Shown here: one piece after another, positions 7,579 to 14,817 of the stretch
Numbering within the stretch: position 1 is the stretch's first letter
How the letters are laid out: the number at the start of each line of letters is the position of its first letter
DNA from: DASUAO01 sp046484625
GTDB taxonomy: Bacteria > Actinomycetota > Acidimicrobiia > IMCC26256 > PALSA-555
DNA length: 16,558 nt
NCBI GenBank assembly: GCA_046484625.1
Contig: JAWOIO010000121.1
Span: 1-16,558, forward strand
Reading direction: 5' to 3'
The notes under the pieces: model-generated
What the model saw: the letters and a program-made list of their open reading frames with translations, nothing else
Databases searched by the model: none
What the model was told of the DNA's origin: nothing
Translations under genes and position numbers: made by a program

Positions 7579-7619
7579 GATGGACGTTGCCTGACATGGA
7601 CGTCGCCTGACATGGACGT
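7572..7619 (+). repeat. 16-bp tandem repeat (3 copies) carrying two MDVA mini-ORFs between glmS and acpS
   Basis: Three 16-bp units of the form YGCCTGASATGGACGT lie at 7572-7587, 7588-7603 and 7604-7619. The first spans the glmS stop and the last spans the acpS start. Between the genes they create ATG GAC GTT GCC TGA (7580-7594) and ATG GAC GTC GCC TGA (7596-7610). Each is separated from the preceding stop or the next start by a single base. Because 16 is not a multiple of three, each start lies in a new frame. No Shine-Dalgarno is visible before acpS, so reinitiation by ribosomes leaving glmS is plausible. Confidence 0.85.
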
Positions 7620-7992
7620 CATGGGTCTCGGGACCGATCTCGTGGAGGTCGAGCGATTCCGGCTCGCGATGCAGCGGCGAGCGGCGCTGCCCGAGCGCCT
7701 GTTCAGCGATGCCGAGCGGGAGTACGCGTTCCGCCAGTACGACCCCGCCAAGAGCCTGGCGGCGCGCTTCGGCGCGAAGGAAGCCGTCATGAAGGCGATG
7801 GGCGTCGGGCTCTGGAAGTTCAAGTTTCGCGACGTCGAGGTGGTTCGGGCCCGCAGCGGTGCCCCTTCGGTCTCGCTCGGGGGCCGCGCGGCGGAGATGG
7901 CCGAGGAGCGGGGGATCACCGGGTGGCACCTGTCGCTCACCCACACCGAGACGACGGCGATGGCCGTCGTCCTCGCGCTCGGCCCGGGCTGA
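7612..7992 (+). CDS. acpS: Holo-[acyl-carrier-protein] synthase
   Basis: AcpS transfers 4'-phosphopantetheine from CoA to a serine of apo-ACP and so activates fatty acid synthesis carriers. The 126 residues match the short AcpS type. The signature GLGTDLVEVERF carries Mg ligand Asp9, and ARFGAKEAVMKAMG carries Glu57 and Lys56. The C-terminal SLTHTETTAMAVVLA is also typical. Two starts are possible, ATG 7612 and ATG 7621; the second gives MGLGTDL, the more usual N-terminus. I list 7612 because it continues the stop/start chain after glmS, and the choice is uncertain. The stop TGA overlaps an ATG that opens a further mini-ORF before nnrD. Confidence 0.94.
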   Translation: MDVMGLGTDLVEVERFRLAMQRRAALPERLFSDAEREYAFRQYDPAKSLAARFGAKEAVMKAMGVGLWKFKFRDVEVVRARSGAPSVSLGGRAAEMAEERGITGWHLSLTHTETTAMAVVLALGPG

Positions 7993-8006
7993 TGGGTCGC
8001 ACCTGA
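7992..8006 (+). other. MGRT mini-ORF bridging acpS and nnrD
   Basis: The acpS stop (7990-7992) overlaps ATG 7992-7994. Reading on gives ATG GGT CGC ACC TGA, and that TGA (8004-8006) overlaps the ATG of nnrD at 8006. The heptamer CTGATGG occurs at both ends, 14 bp apart, so the bridge looks like a duplicated stop/start junction. It fits termination-reinitiation but is very short and could be chance. Confidence 0.6.
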
Positions 8007-9442
8007 TGGAGCCGCTGCTCACGCCGGCGGAGATGGCCGATGCCGATCGCCGCGCGGTCGCGAGCGGGACTCCCGTCGAGGTGCTGATGGAGCGGGCCGG
8101 TCGCGCGGTCGCCTGGGAGGTTCGACGGGTCCTCGGCGGGGTGTACGGACACCGGGCCGTCGTGGTGTGCGGGAAGGGGAACAACGGCGGCGACGGGCTC
8201 GTCGCGGCGCGGGTGCTGCGGGGCTGGGGCGTTCGCTGCGATGTGTTCGAGCTCGCGTCCGACCCCGACCGGGACGCGGTCCTCTCGTCGCTCGATCGGG
8301 CCGATGTCCTCGTCGACGCGATGTACGGGACCGGGTTCGCCGGTGCGCTCGACGGCGTCGCCGCCGCGGTCGCCGAGCGGAGCGGCGCGCTCCCGACGGT
8401 GGCCGTCGACATCCCGTCCGGGGTCGACGGGTCGACCGGTGCGGTCTCCGGACCCGCGGTGCAGGCGACGACCACGGTGACGTTCGCCGCCCGCAAGCCG
8501 GGGGTCTGCTTCGAGCCCGGGCGCAGCCGGGCGGGCGACGTGCGCGTCGTCGACATCGGCATCGACGTCGGCTCGACGGGGCGCGGTGTCGTCGGCGAGC
8601 GCGACGTCGCGGAGTGGCTCACGCCCCGCTCGCCCGACGCGCACAAGTGGTCGGCCGGGCTGCTCGTGATCGGCGGCTCGGCCGGCATGACCGGCGCGCC
8701 GGTGCTCGTCGGCGAGGCCGCGATGCGCGCCGGCGCCGGGATCGTGTGGTGTGCGATCCCTGACGGCGTGGACCCGGAAGCCGGTGCGACCGAGCTCGTC
8801 GTGAAGTCGCTGCCCGCGACGAAGGAGGGCGCGCTCGCCGCGATGCCCCCGGACCTCATGGCTGCGCTGGACCGGTTCCGGGCGGTGGTCGTCGGGCCCG
8901 GGCTCGGCACGAGCGGGGCCACTCGCGACGCGGTGCACGCACTCGTGGCGGAGATCCCGGTTCCGCTGGTGCTCGACGCCGACGGGTGCAACGCCTTCGC
9001 CGGCGACGCCGAGGCCCTGCGGTCGCGGCCCGCTCCCACCATCCTCACCCCGCATGCCGGGGAGTACGAGCGGCTGCTCGGCACGCCCGTGGGGGCCGAT
9101 CGGCTGGAGGCGACCCGCCGCCTCGCCGAGGCGACGGGTGCCGTGGTGCTCCTGAAGGGCCCGGGCACCGTCGTGACCGAGCCGGGCGAGGCGGGGCGCA
9201 CGGCCGTGGCGGTGAACGGTCCGGCCGCGCTGGCGACCGCCGGCAGCGGCGACGTCCTCTCGGGGATCGTGGGCGGCCTGCTCGCCCGGGGACTCGGGCC
9301 GTTCGAAGCCGCGGCCGCCGGCGCCTGGCTCCACGGGAGGGCCGCCGACCTCGCCGGTCATACTGGACTGGTGGCCGGCGACCTCGTCCGGGCGCTGCCC
9401 GCCAGCCTGCACCTCGACCCCAGCCGGCCCCGGTCCGGCTGA
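8006..9442 (+). CDS. nnrD: Bifunctional NAD(P)H-hydrate epimerase / ADP- or ATP-dependent dehydratase
   Basis: The 478-residue enzyme repairs hydrated NADH and NADPH. The N-terminal epimerase (YjeF_N-like, residues 1 to about 200) shows GKGNNGGDG at 56-64, VDAMYGTGF and AVDIPSGVDGSTG. The C-terminal dehydratase (YjeF_C-like ribokinase fold, about 205-478) shows HKWSAG from 213, GGSAGMTGAPVL, VVGPGLG, LTPHAGEYERLL, KGPGTVV and GSGD at 413-416, with Asp416 the expected catalytic base. This dehydratase class uses ADP or ATP to remove water. Fusion of the two is common in bacteria. The start ATG 8006 overlaps the preceding mini-ORF stop. The stop is 15 nt before the CBS gene. Confidence 0.94.
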   Translation: MEPLLTPAEMADADRRAVASGTPVEVLMERAGRAVAWEVRRVLGGVYGHRAVVVCGKGNNGGDGLVAARVLRGWGVRCDVFELASDPDRDAVLSSLDRADVLVDAMYGTGFAGALDGVAAAVAERSGALPTVAVDIPSGVDGSTGAVSGPAVQATTTVTFAARKPGVCFEPGRSRAGDVRVVDIGIDVGSTGRGVVGERDVAEWLTPRSPDAHKWSAGLLVIGGSAGMTGAPVLVGEAAMRAGAGIVWCAIPDGVDPEAGATELVVKSLPATKEGALAAMPPDLMAALDRFRAVVVGPGLGTSGATRDAVHALVAEIPVPLVLDADGCNAFAGDAEALRSRPAPTILTPHAGEYERLLGTPVGADRLEATRRLAEATGAVVLLKGPGTVVTEPGEAGRTAVAVNGPAALATAGSGDVLSGIVGGLLARGLGPFEAAAAGAWLHGRAADLAGHTGLVAGDLVRALPASLHLDPSRPRSG

Positions 9443-9457
9443 GACCTGGAGAACCCG

Positions 9458-9925
9458 ATGGCCAGCACGACCCCGGTCCGCGAGGTGATGACCACCGAGG
9501 TCATCACCATCACCCCCGACGCCACATTCGAGGCGGCCGCCGACCTTCTCGCCGAGCACCGCATCGGCGCCGTGCCCGTCGTCGACGCCGACGGCACCGT
9601 CGTCGGCGTGCTCCGCGACGAGGATCTCATCCTCTCCGAGGCGAACATCCACGCCCCGACGTGGTTCTCGTTCCTCGGCGCCGAGTTCCCGATGCCCGGG
9701 CAGGCCAAGCGGTTCGAGGAGGAGCTCAATCGGATGACGGCAGCGACGGTCGTCGACCTGATGGAGACCGACTTCCCCACCTGCGGACCCGACGACACGC
9801 TGGGGACGGTTGCGGCCGCGATGCACGAACGGGACGTCACCCACATGCCGGTGATCGACGGTGGCACGCTCGTCGGCATCATCGCCCGTGGCGACCTCGT
9901 GCGACGGGTGGCGGCCGACACGTGA
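9458..9925 (+). CDS. Two-CBS-domain protein
   Basis: This is a 155-residue soluble protein made almost only of a CBS pair. The first repeat (about 5-55) reads VREVMTTEVITITPDATFEAAADLLAEHRIGAVPVV, then VGVLRDEDLI. The second (about 100-150) reads VVDLMETDFPTCGPDDTLGTVAAAMHERDVTHMPVI, then LVGIIARGDLV. CBS pairs commonly bind adenine nucleotides and act as energy or redox sensors, but the ligand and partner here cannot be read from sequence. The loop between repeats (about 56-98) is longer than usual. It has its own Shine-Dalgarno, GGAG at 9448-9451, six nt before ATG 9458, which is one of the clearer ribosome sites in the run. Its stop overlaps the alr start as GTGA. Confidence 0.92.
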   Translation: MASTTPVREVMTTEVITITPDATFEAAADLLAEHRIGAVPVVDADGTVVGVLRDEDLILSEANIHAPTWFSFLGAEFPMPGQAKRFEEELNRMTAATVVDLMETDFPTCGPDDTLGTVAAAMHERDVTHMPVIDGGTLVGIIARGDLVRRVAADT

Positions 9926-11052
9926 CCGAGCTGCCCGATCTCCGCCCGGTCTGGGGGGAGATCGACGTCGGTGCAGTACGGGCGAACGCTGCCACGCTCG
10001 CCGCGCTCGCGAGCCCGGCGCAGCTCCTGGCAGTGGTCAAGGCCGACGGCTACGGGCACGGTGCCGTGCCCGTCGCGGTTGCGGCGCTCGAGGCCGGCGC
10101 GACATGGCTCGGGGTCGCGCTCGTCGAGGAAGGGGCGGCTCTGCGGCGCGCCGGGATCGCGGCCCCGGTCCTCGTCCTCTCGGAGCCCTCGCCGGCGGCC
10201 GCCGATGCGGTGGTGGCGAACGCGCTCACCCCCGTCGTGTACACCGCAGTCGGGATCGACGCCCTGCGCAAAGCAGTCGTCACCGCCGGGAACGACGAGC
10301 CGCTCGCCGTGCACCTGAAGATCGACACCGGGATGCATCGCGTCGGATGCGCGGTCGACGACGTTCCCGCGCTCGTGGATGCGATCGTCGCGTGCCCCGA
10401 GCTCGAGCTCGGTGGCGTCTGCACCCACCTCGCCGTCGCCGACGAGCCGAGCTCGTCGTACACCGACGAGCAGCTCGACCGGTTCGATGCCGTGCTCGCC
10501 GACCTCGACTCGGCGGGCACGCGGCCACCGCTGATCCATGCGGCGAACTCGGCCGGACTGCTCGCGCACCCCAGGTCGCACTACGACCTCGTTCGGGTGG
10601 GGATCGCGCTGTACGGCGTGCCACCGACCGCGGAGCTGGCCGACCGGGCGTCGCTGGTCCCCGTGCTCGCACTGCGCGCCCAGGTCTCCCACGTGAAAGA
10701 GCTGCCCGCGGGCTCCGGTGTGTCGTACGGGCTCCGCTACGAGCTCCCCCGAGCCTCGCGCGTGGCCACCATCCCGGTCGGGTATGCCGACGGTGTCCCC
10801 CGCAACCTCGGTCTCGGCGGAGGTGAGGTGCTGATCGGTGGTCGCCGGTGCCCGATCGCCGGCTCGGTCACGATGGACCAGCTCATGGCCGACGTAGGCG
10901 ATCTCGACGTGTCGGTCGGCGACGACGTCGTCCTCCTGGGTGCTCAGGGCGACGACGCGATCACCGCGACGGAGTGGGCCGACCACGTCGGGACGATCGC
11001 CTACGAGATCGTGACCGGGATCGGACCCCGCGTCCCGCGTCGATACGTATGA
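9922..11052 (+). CDS. alr: Alanine racemase
   Basis: Alr is a PLP enzyme that interconverts L- and D-alanine for peptidoglycan. The 376 residues have the usual length. PLP lysine Lys40 is in AVVKADGYGHG. The middle has HLKIDTGMHRVG, CTHLAVAD and HAANSAG. The second catalytic residue is Tyr269 in GVSYGLRY, followed by VATIPVGYADGVPR and SVTMDQLMADV. The start GTG 9922 overlaps the CBS stop by 4 nt. The homologous N-terminus (RPVWGEIDVGAVRANAATL) begins a few residues later, which supports it. The stop TGA overlaps an ATG opening a seven-codon mini-ORF. The known actinobacterial order alr-tsaE is interrupted here by three genes. Confidence 0.96.
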   Translation: MTELPDLRPVWGEIDVGAVRANAATLAALASPAQLLAVVKADGYGHGAVPVAVAALEAGATWLGVALVEEGAALRRAGIAAPVLVLSEPSPAAADAVVANALTPVVYTAVGIDALRKAVVTAGNDEPLAVHLKIDTGMHRVGCAVDDVPALVDAIVACPELELGGVCTHLAVADEPSSSYTDEQLDRFDAVLADLDSAGTRPPLIHAANSAGLLAHPRSHYDLVRVGIALYGVPPTAELADRASLVPVLALRAQVSHVKELPAGSGVSYGLRYELPRASRVATIPVGYADGVPRNLGLGGGEVLIGGRRCPIAGSVTMDQLMADVGDLDVSVGDDVVLLGAQGDDAITATEWADHVGTIAYEIVTGIGPRVPRRYV

Positions 11053-11072
11053 AGGTTCGGTCGCGTCCGTGA
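11049..11072 (+). other. MKVRSRP mini-ORF bridging alr and the hydrolase gene
   Basis: ATG 11049 overlaps the alr stop as ATGA. After seven codons, TGA 11070-11072 overlaps the next gene's GTG start as GTGA. The 24-nt frame therefore links the two genes without a gap. The peptide is basic, with two Arg and one Lys. The AAGG at 11052-11055 could serve as a distant Shine-Dalgarno for GTG 11069, so coupling is possible but not proven. Confidence 0.5.
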
Positions 11073-12097
11073 GCGCCTCGTCGACCGCGCTCAAGGGCCT
11101 CGGTGTCGTCGCGGGTGTCGCCGCGGGAGCCGTCGGCGCCGTGTACGGAGCCCGGCGCGCCGTGTCGCGCAACCTCCGCCACCGTCCCGACCCCGACGCG
11201 GGTCGCCTGGGCTTCCTCCGCTTCGACGAGGCCCGGGTGCTCCGGGCGCACGACGGCGGCGAGCTCTCCACCTTCAGCCGGGGCTCCGGTCCGACATTCC
11301 TCTTCTCCCACGGCGTCAGCATCAGCTCGCGCACCTGGGTGAAGCAGTTCGCCGAGCTCCCCGAGCACGGCGTGCGGGTGGTCGCGTACGACCATCGTGG
11401 TCACGGAGCGTCGGTCGCGGGCGCGGCCGGTCACTCGATCGAGAACCTTGCGTCCGACATCCAGACCGTGATCGACGACCTCGACCTCCACGACGTCGTG
11501 CTCGTCGGACACTCGATGGGTGGCATCGCGGCCCAGGCCTACGCGCTGCACCACCCGGCGCACGCCCGGGAGCGGGTGCGCGGGCTCGTGCTGCTGTCGA
11601 CCTTCGGGCGTACGCCGCTCGCCGCCCTCGGCACGCTCGACGGCCCCGCGGGGCGGGTCTCGGGGTGGCTCGACCTCGCGGCGCTCGCGGCACGACCGGA
11701 GCTCGGCACCCTCATCGCGCGACTCGGGTTCGGGCGCGATCCCCGGGCCAGCCACGTGGAGCTCGCTCGGCAGATGCTCGCGTCGTGCGATCCCGAGACG
11801 ATGCGCGAGGCCATCGTGCCGCTGCTCGGCCTCGATCTCATCGGCGAGCTCGAGCGCCTGGAGATCCCGACACTCGTGGTCGGAGGATCCGCCGATCTCC
11901 TCACGCCACCGTTCGAGGCCAAGCGACTCGCCCGGCACATCCCGGGCGCACGTCTCCACCTGCTCGACCGGGCCGGGCACATGCTCATGCTCGAGCGGAC
12001 CGACGAGCTCCACACTCTCCTGTTCGACTTCGCCCGCGACCTCGGGCTCCCGGTCGGTGCGCTCGACGCCCCGGGCTCGCTCGGCACCGTCGGGTGA
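11069..12097 (+). CDS. Alpha/beta hydrolase with N-terminal hydrophobic segment
   Basis: The 342-residue protein has the alpha/beta hydrolase fold. The oxyanion region is SHGVSISSRTW, nucleophile Ser149 lies in GHSMGG, the acid is likely Asp276 in GGSADLLTPP, and the base is His304 in DRAGHMLMLE. Residues about 8-26 (LKGLGVVAGVAAGAVGAVY), followed by arginines, form a possible membrane anchor or uncleaved signal, so the catalytic domain may sit at the membrane. The substrate cannot be told from sequence. The family includes esterases, lipases and epoxide hydrolases. A hydrolase near alr-tsaE is also seen in some actinobacteria, as I recall. The GTG start overlaps the upstream mini-ORF, and the stop overlaps the next gene as GTGA. 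Confidence 0.88.
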   Translation: MSASSTALKGLGVVAGVAAGAVGAVYGARRAVSRNLRHRPDPDAGRLGFLRFDEARVLRAHDGGELSTFSRGSGPTFLFSHGVSISSRTWVKQFAELPEHGVRVVAYDHRGHGASVAGAAGHSIENLASDIQTVIDDLDLHDVVLVGHSMGGIAAQAYALHHPAHARERVRGLVLLSTFGRTPLAALGTLDGPAGRVSGWLDLAALAARPELGTLIARLGFGRDPRASHVELARQMLASCDPETMREAIVPLLGLDLIGELERLEIPTLVVGGSADLLTPPFEAKRLARHIPGARLHLLDRAGHMLMLERTDELHTLLFDFARDLGLPVGALDAPGSLGTVG

Positions 12098-13020
12098 CCG
12101 ACCCGTCGGCGCCGGCCTTCCGCGTCGGACACTGGACCGGCGCCGCCACCGGCGTGACCGTCGTGCTGTGCCCGCCGGGCACGGTCGGCGCGGGGGAGGT
12201 CCGTGGTGGCGCACCCGCGACGCGCGACTGCGCGTTGCTCGAGCCCACCCGCACGGTCGAGCAGATCGACGCCGTCGTGCTCTCCGGGGGGTCGGCGTTC
12301 GGTCTGGCCGCCGCCGACGGCGTGATGAGGTGGCTCGCGGGACACGACCGTGGCGTCGAGACCCGCGGCGGTCGGGTCCCGATCGTCCCGACCGCCGCGA
12401 TCTACGACCTCGTGGCAGCCGGAGACGAGCGCCCCGGCCCCGATGAGGGACGGGCCGCGGTGGCCGACGCCCACGCGGCCGCCGACTTCCTCGCAGAGGG
12501 GGGACCCGCTGCGGTCATGGGCGGAACGGGTCGGGTCGGGGCCGGCCGGGGCGCGACGGTCGGGACCTGGCGCGGGCCCGACCTCGGAGCTCCGGGTGGA
12601 CTGGGCGCGGCGACCGCCCGCTCCGGCGACGCGACGATCGGGGCGGTGGCCGTCGTGAACGCGGTCGGAGACGTGATCGACGAGGCCGGTCGGCCGATCG
12701 CGGCATCCACGGCGGCCCCCGACGTCGAGCCCTTCCCCGACGCCGACCCGTTGATGCTGGGGGAGGCGACCACGTTGGTCGTCCTGGCCACCGACGCCCG
12801 GTGCACCAAGGTCGAGTGCGCGCTGCTCGCCCAGAGCGGGCACCTCGGTCTGGCCCACGCGATCCGGCCCTCGCACACGCGGTTCGACGGGGACCTCACG
12901 ATCGCGCTGGCGAGCGGTGCCGTCGACGCCCAGATCGATCGTCTCCGGCTGGCTGCATCCGACGTGGTGGCCGCTGCGATCCGCTTGGCGGTGGGCCCCG
13001 GCGCGGCCCCGGCGCGATGA
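12094..13020 (+). CDS. P1 family peptidase (S58/DmpA-type, autoprocessing)
   Basis: The 308-residue protein resembles the actinobacterial P1/DmpA-like group of N-terminal nucleophile hydrolases. Visible signatures are FRVGHWTGAATGVTVVLCPPGT, VRGGAPATRDCALL, VLSGGSAFGLAAADGVMRWL, IVPTAAIYDL, GGTGRVGAGRGATVG and TTLVVLATDARCTK. Members mature by cutting themselves before a Ser or Thr nucleophile. Here Thr226 or Thr227 is the best candidate, giving subunits of about 225 and 83 residues. The family includes aminopeptidases acting on L-, D- or beta-amino acids and D-esterases. The real substrate is unknown. GTG 12094 overlaps the hydrolase stop, and the stop overlaps the next gene as ATGA. Confidence 0.88.
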   Translation: MTDPSAPAFRVGHWTGAATGVTVVLCPPGTVGAGEVRGGAPATRDCALLEPTRTVEQIDAVVLSGGSAFGLAAADGVMRWLAGHDRGVETRGGRVPIVPTAAIYDLVAAGDERPGPDEGRAAVADAHAAADFLAEGGPAAVMGGTGRVGAGRGATVGTWRGPDLGAPGGLGAATARSGDATIGAVAVVNAVGDVIDEAGRPIAASTAAPDVEPFPDADPLMLGEATTLVVLATDARCTKVECALLAQSGHLGLAHAIRPSHTRFDGDLTIALASGAVDAQIDRLRLAASDVVAAAIRLAVGPGAAPAR

Positions 13021-13619
13021 GCCTCCTCGATCCGTCCCCGACCTGGTCGTCGTGGGAGGAGCTCGAGCGCGACGCATGCGCGTGCACGAAGTGCGCACTC
13101 GCCGTCGGCCGGACCCAGGTGGTGTTCGGTGCAGGGAACCGCTCGGCGAGGCTGGTGTTCGTCGGCGAGGCTCCCGGCGCCGAGGAGGACCGCACGGGGG
13201 TCCCGTTCGTGGGGCGATCGGGCCAGCTCCTCACGCGCCTGATCGAGGGGATCGGGATGACGCGCGACGACGTGTACATCGCGAACGTCGTGAAGTGCCG
13301 CCCGCCCGGCAACCGTGATCCGCTCCCGGCCGAGATCGGCGCGTGCCGCCCGTATCTCGAGGCCCAGCTCGACCTCCTCCGGCCGTCCGTGGTCGTGACC
13401 CTGGGGAACTTCGCGACGAAGCTGCTCCTCGACACCAAGGAGGGGATCACGAAGCTGCGCGGGCGCTCGTTCCCGTTCCGGCGGGGCGACAGCGTGGTGC
13501 TCCCGACCCTGCACCCGTCGGCGGTCCTGCGGGGCGGTGGACCGGCCCTCGCGCAAGCCCGGGCCGACTTCGTGATCATCAAGCGGGCAGTCGCACGTGG
13601 CGAGGCGGCGGCCTCGTGA
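13017..13619 (+). CDS. Uracil-DNA glycosylase, family 4 (Fe-S)
   Basis: This 200-residue enzyme removes uracil from DNA to start base excision repair. The four iron-sulfur cysteines of family 4 are present as Cys23, Cys26, Cys94 and Cys110, with spacings of 3 and 16 that match the Thermotoga enzyme as I recall it. Motif 1 is GEAPGAEEDRTGVPFVGRSG, beginning at 50, and motif 2 is LHPSAVLR with His166. VVKCRPPGNRDP carries the third cysteine. The ATG overlaps the P1 peptidase stop (ATGA). The stop overlaps the tsaE start (GTGA). A DNA repair gene inside this operon is an accessory insertion relative to the classic alr-tsaE order. Confidence 0.94.
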   Translation: MSLLDPSPTWSSWEELERDACACTKCALAVGRTQVVFGAGNRSARLVFVGEAPGAEEDRTGVPFVGRSGQLLTRLIEGIGMTRDDVYIANVVKCRPPGNRDPLPAEIGACRPYLEAQLDLLRPSVVVTLGNFATKLLLDTKEGITKLRGRSFPFRRGDSVVLPTLHPSAVLRGGGPALAQARADFVIIKRAVARGEAAAS

Positions 13620-14125
13620 GCGCGATCACCGTGGTGACCCGATCCCCCGCGGCGACCCGGGCACTCGGGCGCGCGCTCGCACCGATCCTGCGGGCCGGGG
13701 ACCTCGTGCTGCTGGCCGGCGAGCTGGGTACCGGGAAGACCGAGCTCGCGAAGGGCATCGGCGACGGCCTCGGGGTCGACGAGACGATCGTCAGCCCGAC
13801 GTTCACCATTGCCCGCGAGTACGAGGCATCCATCCCGCTCGTGCACGTCGACGTGTACCGCCTCGACCGGGTCCAGGAGGTCATCGACCTCGCGCTCGAG
13901 GAGCGCGACGACGCGGTGACGGTGGTCGAGTGGGGCGATGCCGCGTCGAGCGTGTTCCCGATCGACCGGCTCGAGATCGGGCTCCGGCGGGTCGACGGCG
14001 AAGCCGCGGACGACCTGCGCACGGTGACGCTCGAGCCGGATGGGGACGCGTGGCGCGCGCGTGCCGGTGCCATCCATGCCGCGATCGCGACCGTCGCCGA
14101 TCGCGACGACGTCGGGGCACCCTGA
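13616..14125 (+). CDS. tsaE: tRNA threonylcarbamoyladenosine biosynthesis ATPase TsaE
   Basis: TsaE is the P-loop ATPase that cycles the TsaB-TsaD complex in making t6A37 on tRNAs that read ANN codons. The 169 residues include Walker A GELGTGKTE with Lys41, SPTFTIAREY (60-69), HVDVYRL (77-83) and VVEWGD (104-108), all typical. The GTG start overlaps the glycosylase stop, and the stop shares one base with the tsaB start (TGATG). Its partners tsaB and tsaD are both downstream; tsaC, which makes the threonylcarbamoyl-AMP donor, is not in the window. Confidence 0.95.
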   Translation: MSAITVVTRSPAATRALGRALAPILRAGDLVLLAGELGTGKTELAKGIGDGLGVDETIVSPTFTIAREYEASIPLVHVDVYRLDRVQEVIDLALEERDDAVTVVEWGDAASSVFPIDRLEIGLRRVDGEAADDLRTVTLEPDGDAWRARAGAIHAAIATVADRDDVGAP

Positions 14126-14817
14126 TGTTCGTGCTCGCGATCGACACGTCGACCGCGCAGGTCGCGGCCGCGATCGGCGAGGACCACTCCGTGAGGGGGG
14201 AGGTCCGACTCGTGGGGGGTCGCCGTCACGCCGAGCAGCTCGTGCCGGCGATCGCGTCCCTCGTGGACACGACCGGCATCCGTCTGGACCAGCTCGCCGC
14301 GATCGCCGTGGGGATCGGGCCCGGGATGTTCACCGGGCTGCGCGTCGGCGTGACGACCGCGAAGACGATGGCGCAGGCGCTGCGGATCCCGGTGGTGCCG
14401 GTGGTGAGCCTCGATCTCGTCGCCTATCCGGTGCGCCACACGAGCCGGGTGGTCGTCGCCACGATCGATGCTCGCCGCCGGGAGGTCTTCCACGCTTCGT
14501 ACCGGCCCGTTCCGGGGGGGATCCAGCGGATCACCGACTACGCGGTCTCCTCGCCCGCCGACCTCGTCGCGGAGCTCGAGGCTCGGGGTGAAGCGGTGTT
14601 GCTCGCCGGGGACGGCGTGGAGACGGCGCCCGAGCGGTTCGGGGCCGTCGAGCACGCCGAGCTCGCCGGACCGGAGTTCTCGTCTCCGAGCGTCGCGGCT
14701 CTCCTGGCGCTGGCCGGCGCCCGGATCGAGCGCGAGGAGTTCTCCCAGCCCTGGGACGTCGTGCCCCTCTACCTCCGGGAGAGCGATGCCGAGCTGAGCT
14801 GGAACACGCCCCGATGA
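14125..14817 (+). CDS. tsaB: tRNA threonylcarbamoyladenosine biosynthesis protein TsaB
   Basis: TsaB is the inactive ASKHA-fold partner of TsaD. The 230 residues start MFVLAIDTSTAQVAAAI, carry the diagnostic GIGPGMFTGLRVGVTTAK, and end with VVPLYLRESDAE. It lacks the TsaD metal histidines, as expected. ATG 14125 overlaps the tsaE stop. The stop TGA at 14815-14817 overlaps an ATG that begins the first of six mini-ORFs leading to rimI, so the gene end is part of the 14-bp repeat. Confidence 0.95.
   Translation: MFVLAIDTSTAQVAAAIGEDHSVRGEVRLVGGRRHAEQLVPAIASLVDTTGIRLDQLAAIAVGIGPGMFTGLRVGVTTAKTMAQALRIPVVPVVSLDLVAYPVRHTSRVVVATIDARRREVFHASYRPVPGGIQRITDYAVSSPADLVAELEARGEAVLLAGDGVETAPERFGAVEHAELAGPEFSSPSVAALLALAGARIEREEFSQPWDVVPLYLRESDAELSWNTPR

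Noticed and set aside
2680..9201. A stop-free minus-strand frame of 2173 codons running antisense to rpsI through nnrD.
   Set aside because: It lies opposite recognisable conserved genes, its product is Arg/Asp/Gly-rich low-complexity sequence with no motif, and GC-rich third positions suppress stops in this antisense frame.
7937..13098. Several long minus-strand frames (for example 7937-9844, 9358-11334, 11539-13098).
   Set aside because: All mirror clear plus-strand genes and show no recognisable domain.
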